Part shown: positions 27,254-36,006 of the stretch, piece by piece
Numbering within the stretch: position 1 is the stretch's first letter
Layout: each line of letters begins with the position of its first letter
Notes under the pieces: model-generated
The model's input: the letters and a program-made list of their open reading frames with translations, nothing else
Told to the model about the DNA's origin: nothing
Databases searched by the model: none
Made by a program: the position numbers and the translations under genes
Source: Bradyrhizobium sp. URHD0069
Lineage (GTDB): Bacteria; Pseudomonadota; Alphaproteobacteria; Rhizobiales; Xanthobacteraceae
Assembly: GCF_000701345.1 (NCBI RefSeq)
Contig: NZ_JNIJ01000043.1
Coordinates: 1 to 59,208, forward strand
DNA length: 59,208 nt
Reading direction: 5' to 3'

Positions 27254-29599
27254 ATGGGTGTTGAGGGTATTGGCGCAAGCGTGGTGCGCAAGGAAGACCG
27301 GCGTTTCATCACAGGCCGAGGCCGCTACGTCGACGACATCAAGCTCGCGGGCATGACCTATGCCCATTTCGTCCGCAGCCCCCATGCACATGCCAAGGTA
27401 AGGAATATCGACTCCTCAGAGGCGATGAAGATGCCGGGCGTGATTGGCGTGCACACCGGAAAAGAGCTGGTCGAAGACAAGATCGGCAACCTGATCTGCG
27501 GCTGGGCGGTTTCCTCCAAGGACGGCACGCCGATGAAGATGGGTGCATGGCCGGCGATGGCGCCGGAAACGGTGCGCTTCGTCGGACAGGCGGTCGCCGT
27601 CGTCATCGCCGAAACCAAGAACCAGGCGCGCGATGCGGCGGAAGCTGTGGTCGTCGACTACGAGGAGCTTCCTGCCGCTGCCGATATTCGCGCGGCAATC
27701 AAGCCAGGCGCGCCGCAGCTGCATCCGGAAGCACCCGGCAATGTGGTCTACGACTGGGCGCTCGGTGACGAAGCCGCCGTGAAGGACGCCTTCAGCAAGG
27801 CGGCCAACGTGGTATCGCTCGAGCTCACCAACAACCGGCTGGTGCCGAATGCGATGGAGCCGCGCGCGGCGATCGCGGATTACGACGAGGCCGAGGAGCA
27901 TTTCACGCTGTACACGACATCGCAGAACCCGCATGTCGCGCGTCTGGTGCTGTCGGCATTCTACAATATCGCGCAGGAGCACAAGCTGCGGGTGGTGGCG
28001 CCTGACGTCGGCGGCGGCTTCGGCTCGAAAATCTTCATCTACCCGGAAGAGATGGTGGCGCTGTGGGCGTCCAAGAAGGTGCGGCGGCCGGTGAAGTGGA
28101 CCGGCGATCGCTCCGAGGCCTTCCTCACAGATGCGCATGGCCGCGATCATATTTCAAAGGCGGAGATGGCGTTCGACAAGGACAACAAGATTTTGGCCTT
28201 GCGGGTGAAGACCCACGCCAATTTCGGCGCCTATATGTCGCTGTTCTCGTCTTCGGTGCCGACCTATCTCTATGCCACGCTGCTATCGGGCCAATACAAT
28301 ATCCCGGCAATCTATGCCGAGGTGATGGGCGTCTACACCAACACCACGCCAGTCGACGCCTACCGCGGCGCGGGCCGTCCCGAAGCCAGTTTCCTGCTCG
28401 AACGCCTGATGGAAACCGCGGCGCGGCAGTTGAAGGTCGACCCGGCGGAATTGCGCCGTAAAAACTTCATCACCAGCTTCCCGCACCAGACCCCGGTCAT
28501 CATGGCCTATGATATCGGCGATTTCGGCGCATCGCTCGACGCGGCGTTGAAGGCGATCGACTACGCGGGATTCCCTGCACGTAAAGAGAACGCCAGGAAA
28601 GAAGGCAAGCTGCGCGGCATCGGCTTCTCCTGTTACATCGAGGCCTGCGGCATCGCGCCCTCCAAAGCGGTCGGCAGTCTGGGCGCCGGCGTGGGGTTGT
28701 GGGAATCCGCCGAGGTCCGGGTCAATCCGGTCGGCACCATCGAAATCCTCACGGGTTCGCACAGTCACGGCCAGGGGCATGAAACGACCTTCGCCCAACT
28801 GGTCGCCGAGCGGCTCGGAATTCCGATCAGTCAGGTCTCGATCGTTCACGGCGACACCGACAAGGTGCAGTTCGGCATGGGCACCTACGGCTCGCGCTCC
28901 GCGGCCGTCGGCTTGACCGCGATCCTCAAGGCGATGGAGAAAGTCGAATCCAAGGCCAAGAAAATTGCTGCGCATCAACTCGAAGCGTCGGAAGACGACA
29001 TCGTCATCGAGAACGGCGAGTTCAAAGTCACCGGCACCGACAAAGCGATCGCGCTGCCGATGGTCGCGCTCGCCGCCTATACCGCGCACAATCTGCCCGA
29101 CGGCATGGAGCCTGGCCTGAAGGAGGGTGCGTTCTACGACCCGACCAACTTCACCTTCCCGGCGGGCGCCTACATCTGCGAGCTCGAAGTCGATTCCGCA
29201 ACCGGCAAGACCTCGTTCGTCAATTTCGTCGCGGCTGACGATTTCGGCCGGCTGATCAACCCGATGATCGTCGAAGGCCAAGTCCATGGCGGGCTTGCCC
29301 AAGGCATCGGTCAGGCGCTGCTCGAAGGCGCGGTTTACGACGTTAACGGCCAGCCGGTGACCGCGTCCTTCATGGACTACACCATGCCGCGCGCCGACGA
29401 CCTGCCGTCGTTCAAGCTGAGCCACACCACGACGCTGTGCCCGGGCAATCCGCTCGGCGTTAAAGGTTGCGGCGAGGCCGGCGCAATCGGCGCATCCGCC
29501 GCCGTTATCAACGCCATCACCGATGCGATCGGCAACAACAAACTGGAAATGCCGGCGACGTCCGACCGGGTATGGCACGCCATCCACGGCAGCGCATAG
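27254..29599 (+). CDS. coxL: Molybdenum hydroxylase large subunit, form II CODH-like
   Basis: 781 residues, binds the molybdopterin cytosine dinucleotide cofactor and holds the active site. It shows DVGGGFGSKIFIYPEE, the active-site loop AYRGAGR at residues 369-375, QGHETTFAQLVAERLG and the C-terminal GCGEAGAIGASAAVINAI with the catalytic glutamate. True CO dehydrogenases (form I) carry AYXCSFR with the selenyl/sulfanyl-bound cysteine; AYRGAGR marks form II, whose physiological substrate is not settled. So CO oxidation should not be assumed. ATG is preceded by AGGGAGAG. Separated by 112 bp from coxS. Confidence 0.93.
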   Translation: MGVEGIGASVVRKEDRRFITGRGRYVDDIKLAGMTYAHFVRSPHAHAKVRNIDSSEAMKMPGVIGVHTGKELVEDKIGNLICGWAVSSKDGTPMKMGAWPAMAPETVRFVGQAVAVVIAETKNQARDAAEAVVVDYEELPAAADIRAAIKPGAPQLHPEAPGNVVYDWALGDEAAVKDAFSKAANVVSLELTNNRLVPNAMEPRAAIADYDEAEEHFTLYTTSQNPHVARLVLSAFYNIAQEHKLRVVAPDVGGGFGSKIFIYPEEMVALWASKKVRRPVKWTGDRSEAFLTDAHGRDHISKAEMAFDKDNKILALRVKTHANFGAYMSLFSSSVPTYLYATLLSGQYNIPAIYAEVMGVYTNTTPVDAYRGAGRPEASFLLERLMETAARQLKVDPAELRRKNFITSFPHQTPVIMAYDIGDFGASLDAALKAIDYAGFPARKENARKEGKLRGIGFSCYIEACGIAPSKAVGSLGAGVGLWESAEVRVNPVGTIEILTGSHSHGQGHETTFAQLVAERLGIPISQVSIVHGDTDKVQFGMGTYGSRSAAVGLTAILKAMEKVESKAKKIAAHQLEASEDDIVIENGEFKVTGTDKAIALPMVALAAYTAHNLPDGMEPGLKEGAFYDPTNFTFPAGAYICELEVDSATGKTSFVNFVAADDFGRLINPMIVEGQVHGGLAQGIGQALLEGAVYDVNGQPVTASFMDYTMPRADDLPSFKLSHTTTLCPGNPLGVKGCGEAGAIGASAAVINAITDAIGNNKLEMPATSDRVWHAIHGSA

Positions 29600-29672
29600 G
29601 AGTGTTTTCGAGCGAAATGGACTTTGGTTAGCGAAGAAAACACGACCAGAACTAAAAGTCGGGAGACAAGTC

Positions 29673-30473
29673 ATGTACGCGACAACCTACCATCGCCCCT
29701 CCTCCGTCGACGAAGCCGCGGCGCTATTCACAAAAGGCTCGGAGGCGAAATATCTGGCCGGCGGCCACACCTTGATCCCAGTGATGAAGCAGCGGCTCGC
29801 CTCACCGTCCGACGTAATCGATCTTGGCAAGATCAAGGATCTCATCGGCCTTGAGGTTTCCGCCGACACCGTCACGATCAAGACGGCGACAACGCATCAC
29901 GACGTTGCCGCGAGCGGACCTGTGCAGCGTGCGATACCTGCGCTCGCCCATCTCGCCTCGATGATCGGCGATCCGGCGGTGCGTTATCGCGGCACGATCG
30001 GCGGCTCGATCGCCAATAACGATCCTGCCGCGGACTATCCGGCGGCGGTGCTCGCGCTTGGCGCGACGATCAGGACCAACAAGCGGAGCATTGCGGCCGA
30101 TGATTTTTTCAAGGGCCTGTTCTCGACGGCGCTAGCGGACGGCGAGATTATCACGCAAGTCGCCTTCCCAATTCCGGCCAAGGCGGGATACTCCAAGTTT
30201 CCTCATCCCGCCTCGCGCTTCGCACTGACCGGCGTGTTTGTCGTCAAGACCAAATCGGGCGACGTCCGCGTCGCCGCCACCGGCGCGTCGCAGAACGGCG
30301 TCATGCGGATTGCTGCCATCGAGGCGGCGCTGAAGGCCAACTGGTCGCCGGGCGCACTCGACAGCGTCACGATTCCCGACAAGGGGCTGATGAGCGATAT
30401 TCATGGTTCGTCGGATTATCGCGCCAATCTGATCAAGGTGATGGCGCAGCGCGCGGTTGCCGCCGCCGGCTGA
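29673..30473 (+). CDS. coxM: Molybdenum hydroxylase medium subunit (FAD)
   Basis: 266 residues. FAD-binding motifs AGGHTLIPVMK (near residue 32) and TIGGSIANNDPAADYPAA (near residue 110) are clear, and the CODH flavoprotein C-terminal domain follows. I chose the ATG at 29673 because the frame upstream (to 29523) overlaps coxL and reads as noise, and GGGAGACAAG precedes it. A strong terminator follows, closing the SLM unit. Confidence 0.94.
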   Translation: MYATTYHRPSSVDEAAALFTKGSEAKYLAGGHTLIPVMKQRLASPSDVIDLGKIKDLIGLEVSADTVTIKTATTHHDVAASGPVQRAIPALAHLASMIGDPAVRYRGTIGGSIANNDPAADYPAAVLALGATIRTNKRSIAADDFFKGLFSTALADGEIITQVAFPIPAKAGYSKFPHPASRFALTGVFVVKTKSGDVRVAATGASQNGVMRIAAIEAALKANWSPGALDSVTIPDKGLMSDIHGSSDYRANLIKVMAQRAVAAAG

Positions 30474-30494
30474 TCGCGCATCGCACATAGCTCA

Positions 30495-30528
30495 CAAAGG
30501 CGGCGCGCAGCCATGCGCGCCGCCTTTG
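30495..30528 (+). terminator. Strong terminator after coxM
   Basis: CAAAGGCGGCGCGC pairs with GCGCGCCGCCTTTG (14-bp stem, 6-nt loop), followed by CATTTTGG. Separates the cox unit from the CoA-transferase gene. Confidence 0.8.
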
Positions 30529-30612
30529 CATTTTGGAGCAAGAACGCGGGCAAAGGCCCTTGCCACGCAGGTCCCCAGGCGGGACAATTTAGCTAATCAA
30601 CAGGAAAACAAC

Positions 30613-31725
30613 GTGCTCGATAAATCAGCCCCAGTGTCCTCCACCCGGGCCTCCGGCCCGCTCATGGGCGTTCGCATCGTCGAATTTGCCGGCATCGGTC
30701 CTGGCCCCTTCGCCTGCATGATGCTGGCGGACATGGGCGCGGAAGTGGTGACGCTCGATCGCGTCGGCGCCAAGAAGAATCTGAAATCGGTGGCGGGACG
30801 CGGACGAAAGGTCGTCGAACTTGACCTCAAGGACAAGGCCGCGGTCGCGCAGGTGCTTGACCTCCTGGCCAATGCCGACGCGCTGATCGAAGGTTTTCGT
30901 CCCGGCGTCATGGAGCGATTGGGGCTCGGACCAGACGTGGTGCAGGCGCGCAATCCACGCCTCGTCTACGGCCGGATGACGGGATGGGGCCAGGAAGGTC
31001 CGCTGGCGCAGGCCGCCGGCCACGACATCAACTACATCTCGGTCACGGGCGCGCTGGCCGCGATCGGCACCGCGGAAAAGCCGGTGCCGCCGCTCAATCT
31101 GGTCGGCGATTTCGGCGGCGGCGCGCTTTACCTCGTGGTCGGCGTGCTCGCCGCGCTATTGGAAGCATCGAAGTCGGGCGAGGGACAGGTGGTGGACGCC
31201 GCGATGTGCGACGGCGCGGCGTCGCTGATGTCGATGTTCTTTGATATGGCGGCCGTGGGCCGATGGACCGAACAGCGCGAGAGCAATTTGCTCGACGGCG
31301 GCGCGCATTTCTACGGCGTCTATGAATGCGCCTGCGGCAATTTCATTTCGATCGGCTCAATCGAGCCGCAGTTCTATGCGCTGCTGCGCGAGCACGCTGG
31401 TCTTTCGGATGTCGACTTCGATCGGCAGATGGATCGCAAGGCCTGGCCCGGGCTGAGGCAAAAGCTTACGGCTATCTTCAAGACCAAGAGCCGAGCCGAG
31501 TGGTGCAAGGTCATGGAAGGCACCGACGTCTGCTTCGCGCCTGTTCTGACCATGAGTGAAGCGCCGAATCATCCGCACATGGCAGCGCGAAATATTTTCG
31601 TCAATCGGCACGGCGTCACCCAGCCCGCCCCGGCGCCACGTTTTTCGCGCACGCCGTCCGCCATTCGCGACGCCACCACTGCCGACATCGCAAGTCTCAC
31701 GAGCGAGTGGAAGGCGGGAAGATAA
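30613..31725 (+). CDS. Family III CoA-transferase (CaiB/BaiF/racemase type)
   Basis: 370 residues from a GTG at 30613; the longer frame back to 30457 crosses the terminator. It shows the family start VRIVEFAGIGPGPFACMMLAD, the catalytic Asp region HDINYISVTGALAA, GEGQVVDAAMCDGAASLMSM and the GVYECACGNFISIGSIE segment typical of alpha-methylacyl-CoA racemase-like members. It either moves CoA between carboxylic acids or epimerises 2-methylacyl-CoA. Substrate unknown; not obviously tied to cox or homogentisate genes. Confidence 0.88.
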   Translation: MLDKSAPVSSTRASGPLMGVRIVEFAGIGPGPFACMMLADMGAEVVTLDRVGAKKNLKSVAGRGRKVVELDLKDKAAVAQVLDLLANADALIEGFRPGVMERLGLGPDVVQARNPRLVYGRMTGWGQEGPLAQAAGHDINYISVTGALAAIGTAEKPVPPLNLVGDFGGGALYLVVGVLAALLEASKSGEGQVVDAAMCDGAASLMSMFFDMAAVGRWTEQRESNLLDGGAHFYGVYECACGNFISIGSIEPQFYALLREHAGLSDVDFDRQMDRKAWPGLRQKLTAIFKTKSRAEWCKVMEGTDVCFAPVLTMSEAPNHPHMAARNIFVNRHGVTQPAPAPRFSRTPSAIRDATTADIASLTSEWKAGR

Positions 31726-31732
31726 GCTGCTT

Positions 31733-31804
31733 GTCGTCCCGGCTCGCGCGGAGCCTGTCATCGGGCGGCGCTTTGCGCCGCCCCGTTGGCTTGGCCGGGA
31801 CGAC
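31733..31804. repeat. Palindromic REP copy 1 (composite)
   Basis: Outer arms GTCGTCCCGGC and GCCGGGACGAC (11 bp, perfect) enclose the inner repeat GCGGAGCCTGTCATCGGGC, GGCGCTTTGCGCC and CCGTTGGCT, itself palindromic. The inner part recurs at 40213, 42959, 50008 and 50958. It follows the CoA-transferase stop by 7 bp and may terminate transcription. Confidence 0.8.
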
Positions 31805-31831
31805 GTAGAATTTTCTCCGGAATGATGAACC

Positions 31832-31939
31832 CTACGCCGCGTTCTCCACGTTCAGGACGCCGCGGCGGATCTGGTCTTTCTCGATCGATTCGAACAGCGT
31901 TTTGAAATTGCCTTCGCCGAAGCCGTCGTCGCCCTTACG
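31832..31939 (-). pseudogene. hppD: C-terminal remnant of 4-hydroxyphenylpyruvate dioxygenase
   Basis: Thirty-five codons ending in TAG read RKGDDGFGEGNFKTLFESIE then KDQIRRGVLNVENAA, which matches the highly conserved C-terminus of HPPD, the enzyme that makes homogentisate. The match stops exactly where a palindromic repeat begins (31938), and fahA ends 20 bp beyond that repeat. The rest of the gene is gone, so this is a deletion scar, not a gene. It tells that hppD once sat in this catabolic operon. Confidence 0.75.
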
Positions 31940-31978
31940 AAGCAATCCAATTTTTCCCTTGCTTGATGGATTGCTTCG
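31938..31978. repeat. Palindromic repeat at the hppD deletion junction
   Basis: CGAAGCAATCCA and TGGATTGCTTCG form a 12-bp stem with a 17-nt loop containing a T-tract. The same arms occur in the longer elements at 42862-43011 and 57988-58071. It lies just downstream of fahA and may also serve as its terminator. Confidence 0.75.
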
Positions 31979-31997
31979 CTTCGCTTGCAATAACGAA

Positions 31998-33272
31998 TTA
32001 TACGGCCGGCAAAATCGTGCCTTCCACTTCGCCGAAGCCGATGCGATAGCCGCTCGCCTGGCGCCAGCCGCGCATCACGAGCGAATCTCCGTCTTCGAGA
32101 AACGTCCTGACGATACCGCTCGCCAGCTCAACCGGCTCGGTGCCGTTCCAGCTTATCTCCAAGAGGCTACCACGCTGATGCTTGCCGGGCCCGCTGATGG
32201 TGCCGCTCCCCAGAAGATCGCCGACGTTCATGGCGCAACCGGACGAGGCGTGATGGATCAGTTGCTGCACCGATGACCAGTACATGTACTTGAAATTGGT
32301 ACGGCAGATCGGGACGGCTTCGTTCATTTGCGCTGCGCGCAAGCCGACATCGAGCTCTAGATCGTAATTGTTCGGCTGCGCTTGCTGCAGGTAAGGCAAC
32401 GGCGTCGGATCCTGCTTGGGCCCACGGACACGAAACGGCTCCAGCGCCTCGCGCGTGACGACCCACGGACTGATAGAGGTCGCAAAGGCCTTGGCCTGGA
32501 ACGGCCCGAGCGGCACATATTCCCATTGCTGGATGTCGCGCGCGCTCCAGTCGTTCAGAAGCACAAAGCCGAAGATCATGCCTTCCGCCCGGCTTTCGGT
32601 GAGCATCTCGCCTATCCGGGACGGCTGCCCAATCACAACGCCCATTTCCAGCTCGAAGTCGAGTCGCTTGCAGGGAGCGAATGACGGCACCTCCGCACCC
32701 GGCGGCTTCAACTGGCCGTGCGGCCGGCGCACTTTGGTGCCCGAGACCACGACGGTCGATGCACGGCCGTTGTAGGCGATCGGCATATGCAGCCAGTTCG
32801 GCTGCAACGCGTTGTCCTTGCCGCGGAACATGACGCCGACATTGGTGGCGTGCTCCTTCGACGAATAGAAATCGGTGTAACCGGCAACCGCGATCGGCAA
32901 ATGCAATTCTGCATCCGCCATCGGCACTAGCGCGCGCGCGCGCAAAGGCGCGTCGTCGCGGAGTTCGGGATTGTCATGGCGCAACAGCTCGCTGATCCGC
33001 GCTCGCGTCTGAGACCAGACCTTCGGCCCCAGCGCCATGAAGGCGTTGATCGAGGCTTGCGCGAATACGCCTTGCGCGGCTGCGAGATCGAGCAGTCCTT
33101 CAGACTCGAGCACCGCAAGATCGAGGACGGCGTTGCCGATCGCAACGCCGACGCGTGGCGTCGGGGACGCGGACGTCGAGAACACCCCGTAGGGGAGATT
33201 CTGGATTGGGAAGTCGGACGCGGCGCCGACGTCAATGAAAGAGCGAAGCGCGGGATCGTTGGGATGGGGCAT
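31998..33272 (-). CDS. fahA: Fumarylacetoacetase
   Basis: Hydrolyses fumarylacetoacetate to fumarate and acetoacetate, the last step of homogentisate breakdown. 424 residues. The N-terminal domain starts SFIDVGAASDFPIQNLPYG; the catalytic domain shows YTDFYSSKEHATNVGVMFRG, FELEMGVVIG and NDWSARDIQQWEYVPLGPF, then a conserved end RIGFGEVEGTILPA. ATG at 33272 is preferred over 33290, as family members begin this way. Follows hmgA by 181 bp that are filled with a palindromic repeat. Confidence 0.95.
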   Translation of the reverse strand: MPHPNDPALRSFIDVGAASDFPIQNLPYGVFSTSASPTPRVGVAIGNAVLDLAVLESEGLLDLAAAQGVFAQASINAFMALGPKVWSQTRARISELLRHDNPELRDDAPLRARALVPMADAELHLPIAVAGYTDFYSSKEHATNVGVMFRGKDNALQPNWLHMPIAYNGRASTVVVSGTKVRRPHGQLKPPGAEVPSFAPCKRLDFELEMGVVIGQPSRIGEMLTESRAEGMIFGFVLLNDWSARDIQQWEYVPLGPFQAKAFATSISPWVVTREALEPFRVRGPKQDPTPLPYLQQAQPNNYDLELDVGLRAAQMNEAVPICRTNFKYMYWSSVQQLIHHASSGCAMNVGDLLGSGTISGPGKHQRGSLLEISWNGTEPVELASGIVRTFLEDGDSLVMRGWRQASGYRIGFGEVEGTILPAV

Positions 33273-33314
33273 CGTTTTCCCGATGTACAATTATATGGCC
33301 GTAGCTGCGGTTTT

Positions 33315-33444
33315 CTCTTCACCCTCCCCTCGAGGGGAAGGTCGACGCGAATGAAATGAGCGGCGGGGTGGGTGAGACTGTCACCCCGCCCCGTCTCGCA
33401 TCTTGCTTCGCGCAATGCGAGCCGACCCCCTCCAGGGGGAGGGT
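33315..33444. repeat. Large palindromic repeat between hmgA and fahA
   Basis: Arms of the type ACCCTCCCC-TCGA-GGGGAAGGTCG and CGACCCCCTCCAGGGGGAGGG bracket a centre with CGGGGTGGGTGAGACTGTCA and CCCCGCCCCG. A repeat of this kind within an operon could stabilise or attenuate the downstream message. Confidence 0.6.
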
Positions 33445-33453
33445 AAGAAAGAG

Positions 33454-34800
33454 CTAAGGCCTATTCGGATCGAACCGCTTTTCCAGCCCCTTCCAGCAAT
33501 CCGCATAGTCGTCCTGCAGCGTCGGGGAATTTGCCGCGTAGGCGGTGATGCGTTGCGGGAAACGCGTCTCTAACATGAAGGCCATGGTGCCCGTGAGCTT
33601 GACCGGCTTCAATTCGCTGTTGCTAGCGCGATCGAAGGCCTCGTGGTCCGGGCCGTGCGGCAGCATGCAATTGTGCAGACTGATGCCGCCCGGTACGAAG
33701 CCTTGCGGCTTGGCATCGTAGACGCCGTAGATCAGCCCCATGAACTCCGACATGATGTTCATGTGATACCATGGCGGCCGGAAGGTGTTCTCCGCCACCG
33801 CCCAGCGCTCCGGGAAAATGACAAAATCGATGTTCGCGGTGCCTGCGGTTTCCGACGGCGACGTCAGCACGGTGAAGATCGACGGATCGGGATGATCGAA
33901 GCTGATGGCGCCGACCGGCGCAAACGTCCGCAGATCGTATTTGTACGGCGCGTAATTGCCGTGCCAAGCCACCACGTCGATCGGCGAATGCGGTAGTGTG
34001 GTTACGAATAGCGAGCCGCCCCACTTCACGAACAATTCGGTCGGCGTGTCCGTGTCTTCATAGGCCGCGACGGGGGTGAGGAAATCGCGCGCATTGGCGA
34101 GGCAATTGGCGCCGATCGGCCCGCGCTCCGGCAGCGTGAACGCGCCGCCGTAGTTCTCGCAGAGATAGCCGCGCGCGGGGCCACCGGGAATCTCGATGCG
34201 AAATTTGACGCCGCGCGGGATCACCACGATTTCGCCGGGCTCGGCATCGATCCGGCCGAACTCGGTGACGAAACGCAGATTGCCGTGCTGCGGCACAAAC
34301 ATCATCTCGCCATCGGCGTTGTAGAAATTCTCGTCGATCATCGATTTGGTGATGAGGTAGACATGCGCGGCCATGCCGGCCTGGGTATTGACGTCGCCCG
34401 CCGTGGTCATGGTCTGCACGCCCTGCAGGAACGTCTTGTCTTCCTTGGGGATCGGCGCCGGATCCCAGCGCAATTGCCCAATCGGCCAATCAATTTCGTG
34501 ACACGGCGCGCTGCGCCACAGGCCGGCGTCGGCCTTGGAGAAGCGGCCGGAATGCTTCACCGACGGCCGGATCCGATACAGCCATGAACGTTCATTGCTG
34601 CCGCGCGGCGCCGTGAATGGCGAGCCGGACAGCTGCTCGGCGTAGAGTCCATAGGCGCAACGCTGCGGCGAATTCCGCCCTCGCGGCAGCGCGCCGGGCA
34701 GCGCCTCCGTCTCGAAGCTGTTGCCGAAGCCGGACATGTAGCCCGGCGTGATATTGACAGAGTTGCGGCCGATCGCATCAGGTGCGGTATTGATATTCAT
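33454..34800 (-). CDS. hmgA: Homogentisate 1,2-dioxygenase
   Basis: Opens the homogentisate ring to maleylacetoacetate using Fe(II) and O2. 448 residues. Family sequences are clear: YMSGFGNSFETEALPGALP, the iron-ligand helix WYHMNIMSEFMGLIYG, and HNCMLPHGPDHEAFDRA. The ATG at 34800 has AGGAGG 6 bp upstream, inside the last codons of the MBL gene, so translation is coupled to it; the longer start at 34827 is excluded. Confidence 0.97.
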   Translation of the reverse strand: MNINTAPDAIGRNSVNITPGYMSGFGNSFETEALPGALPRGRNSPQRCAYGLYAEQLSGSPFTAPRGSNERSWLYRIRPSVKHSGRFSKADAGLWRSAPCHEIDWPIGQLRWDPAPIPKEDKTFLQGVQTMTTAGDVNTQAGMAAHVYLITKSMIDENFYNADGEMMFVPQHGNLRFVTEFGRIDAEPGEIVVIPRGVKFRIEIPGGPARGYLCENYGGAFTLPERGPIGANCLANARDFLTPVAAYEDTDTPTELFVKWGGSLFVTTLPHSPIDVVAWHGNYAPYKYDLRTFAPVGAISFDHPDPSIFTVLTSPSETAGTANIDFVIFPERWAVAENTFRPPWYHMNIMSEFMGLIYGVYDAKPQGFVPGGISLHNCMLPHGPDHEAFDRASNSELKPVKLTGTMAFMLETRFPQRITAYAANSPTLQDDYADCWKGLEKRFDPNRP

Positions 34801-34802
34801 GG

Positions 34803-35756
34803 TCATCCTCCTTGCAGGCTGGCCCACATTTCGAGGTCGCGTTCGGCGGTCCAGATCACGGGGTCATCGGTCCCCGACGCTTCGTCGAACGCACGCGAGA
34901 CGTTGAACGGCAGACAGTGCTCGTAGATCGCGAAACTCGAAAACTTCGGATCCATCACCTCGCGGGTCGCCGCCATCGTCTCCTTGAGGTTACGGCCCTT
35001 GGCGACCGCTGATTCGGCCGCGCCATAGAGCGTGGTGACGAAATCGCGCGTCATCGCGATGGCGTCGCGCCCGGTTGCAATGCCCTTGAGAGCATCGCCG
35101 CGCCCCGGCGCGATCGCCTTGGGATTGAAGGCGCGAATTTCGTTCAGCGTCATCGGCCATTCGCGCAAATGCGCGTCGCCGCAATAGCAGGCCGAATGGT
35201 ATTCGATCAGGTCGCCGGAAAACATCACCTCCGCATCCGGCACCCACGCGACGATGTCGCCCGACGTATGTCCTGCACCGAGCGACATCAACCGTACCTC
35301 GCGCTTTCCGAGATAAATCGACATCTCCGTTTCGAAGGTCAGCGTCGGCCAGGTCAGGCCAGGGATGCTCTGGGCATCCTGGAACAATCGTGGAAAGCGG
35401 CCGTACTCCGAATCCCAATCCTGCTGGCCGCGCTCTTCGATCAACCGATAGGTTTCCTCGGATGCGACAATCCCCTGCGCGTTGTAGGCGGAAGCGCCAA
35501 GCACCCGCACCGCATGATAATGCGACAGCACCACATATTTGATCGGCTTGTCGGTGACGGTGCGCACCCGCGCGATCACTTTGTTGGCCATCGCCGGCGT
35601 CGCCTGGGCGTCAAACACGATGCAGCCATCGTCGCCGACGATGACAGCCGAATTGGGATCGCCCTCCGCGGTGAAGGCATAGAGATCGGTGCCGATCTCG
35701 GAGAAAGTGACCTTCTTCTCGGCGAGGTCAGTGGTGGACGCGAAACCTTTCGCCAT
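34803..35756 (-). CDS. MBL-fold protein with degenerate metal site, hmgA operon
   Basis: 317 residues with a metallo-beta-lactamase fold order: VIVGDDGCIVFDAQAT, VVLSHYHAVRVLGA, GAGHTSGDIVAW, VMFSGDLIEYHS. The canonical HxHxDH motif reads H79-Y-H81-A-V-R, so the Asp and second His that bind the second zinc are Val and Arg, and the usual PGHG near the end reads PGRGD. It therefore probably binds one metal at most, or none. Position between the monooxygenase/DUF2783 pair and hmgA, overlapping the hmgA ribosome site, suggests a job in aromatic breakdown, perhaps hydrolysing an intermediate (inference). Confidence 0.8.
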   Translation of the reverse strand: MAKGFASTTDLAEKKVTFSEIGTDLYAFTAEGDPNSAVIVGDDGCIVFDAQATPAMANKVIARVRTVTDKPIKYVVLSHYHAVRVLGASAYNAQGIVASEETYRLIEERGQQDWDSEYGRFPRLFQDAQSIPGLTWPTLTFETEMSIYLGKREVRLMSLGAGHTSGDIVAWVPDAEVMFSGDLIEYHSACYCGDAHLREWPMTLNEIRAFNPKAIAPGRGDALKGIATGRDAIAMTRDFVTTLYGAAESAVAKGRNLKETMAATREVMDPKFSSFAIYEHCLPFNVSRAFDEASGTDDPVIWTAERDLEMWASLQGG

Positions 35757-35774
35757 CAAATCAATTCCTTTGCG

Positions 35775-35996
35775 TTACTGCTGCTGTTGCTGCTGACCGG
35801 CCGCCACCATACGTCGCTGCGCCAGCGCGATCGCCTCGCGCAGCACGTCGAGATCGCCGACATGATTGGCGAGAATCAGAACCAGCGCCGCGTCGAGATC
35901 GGCGCTCTCTTCGTCACTCAGTCCGCGATGCGCCTCGACGATCGCGCGAAATGCATCATCCGGCTTGGCAAAATTCGAGCTGGTGGACAATGCCAT
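35775..35996 (-). CDS. DUF2783 family small protein
   Basis: 73 residues: SNFAKPDDAFRAIVEAHRGL, SDEESADLDAALVLILANHV, then a C-terminal run of six glutamines written with CAG/CAA codons. ATG at 35996, 10 bp after the monooxygenase stop; the longer frame to 36140 overlaps that gene. DUF2783 proteins usually sit beside flavin monooxygenases in aromatic pathways and may be partner subunits (inference). Confidence 0.8.
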   Translation of the reverse strand: MALSTSSNFAKPDDAFRAIVEAHRGLSDEESADLDAALVLILANHVGDLDVLREAIALAQRRMVAAGQQQQQQ

Positions 35997-36006
35997 GACC
36001 AAATCC

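Noticed and set aside
28283..29674. 463-codon minus-strand open frame
   Set aside because: Antisense to coxL, whose conserved motifs show the plus strand is the coding one.
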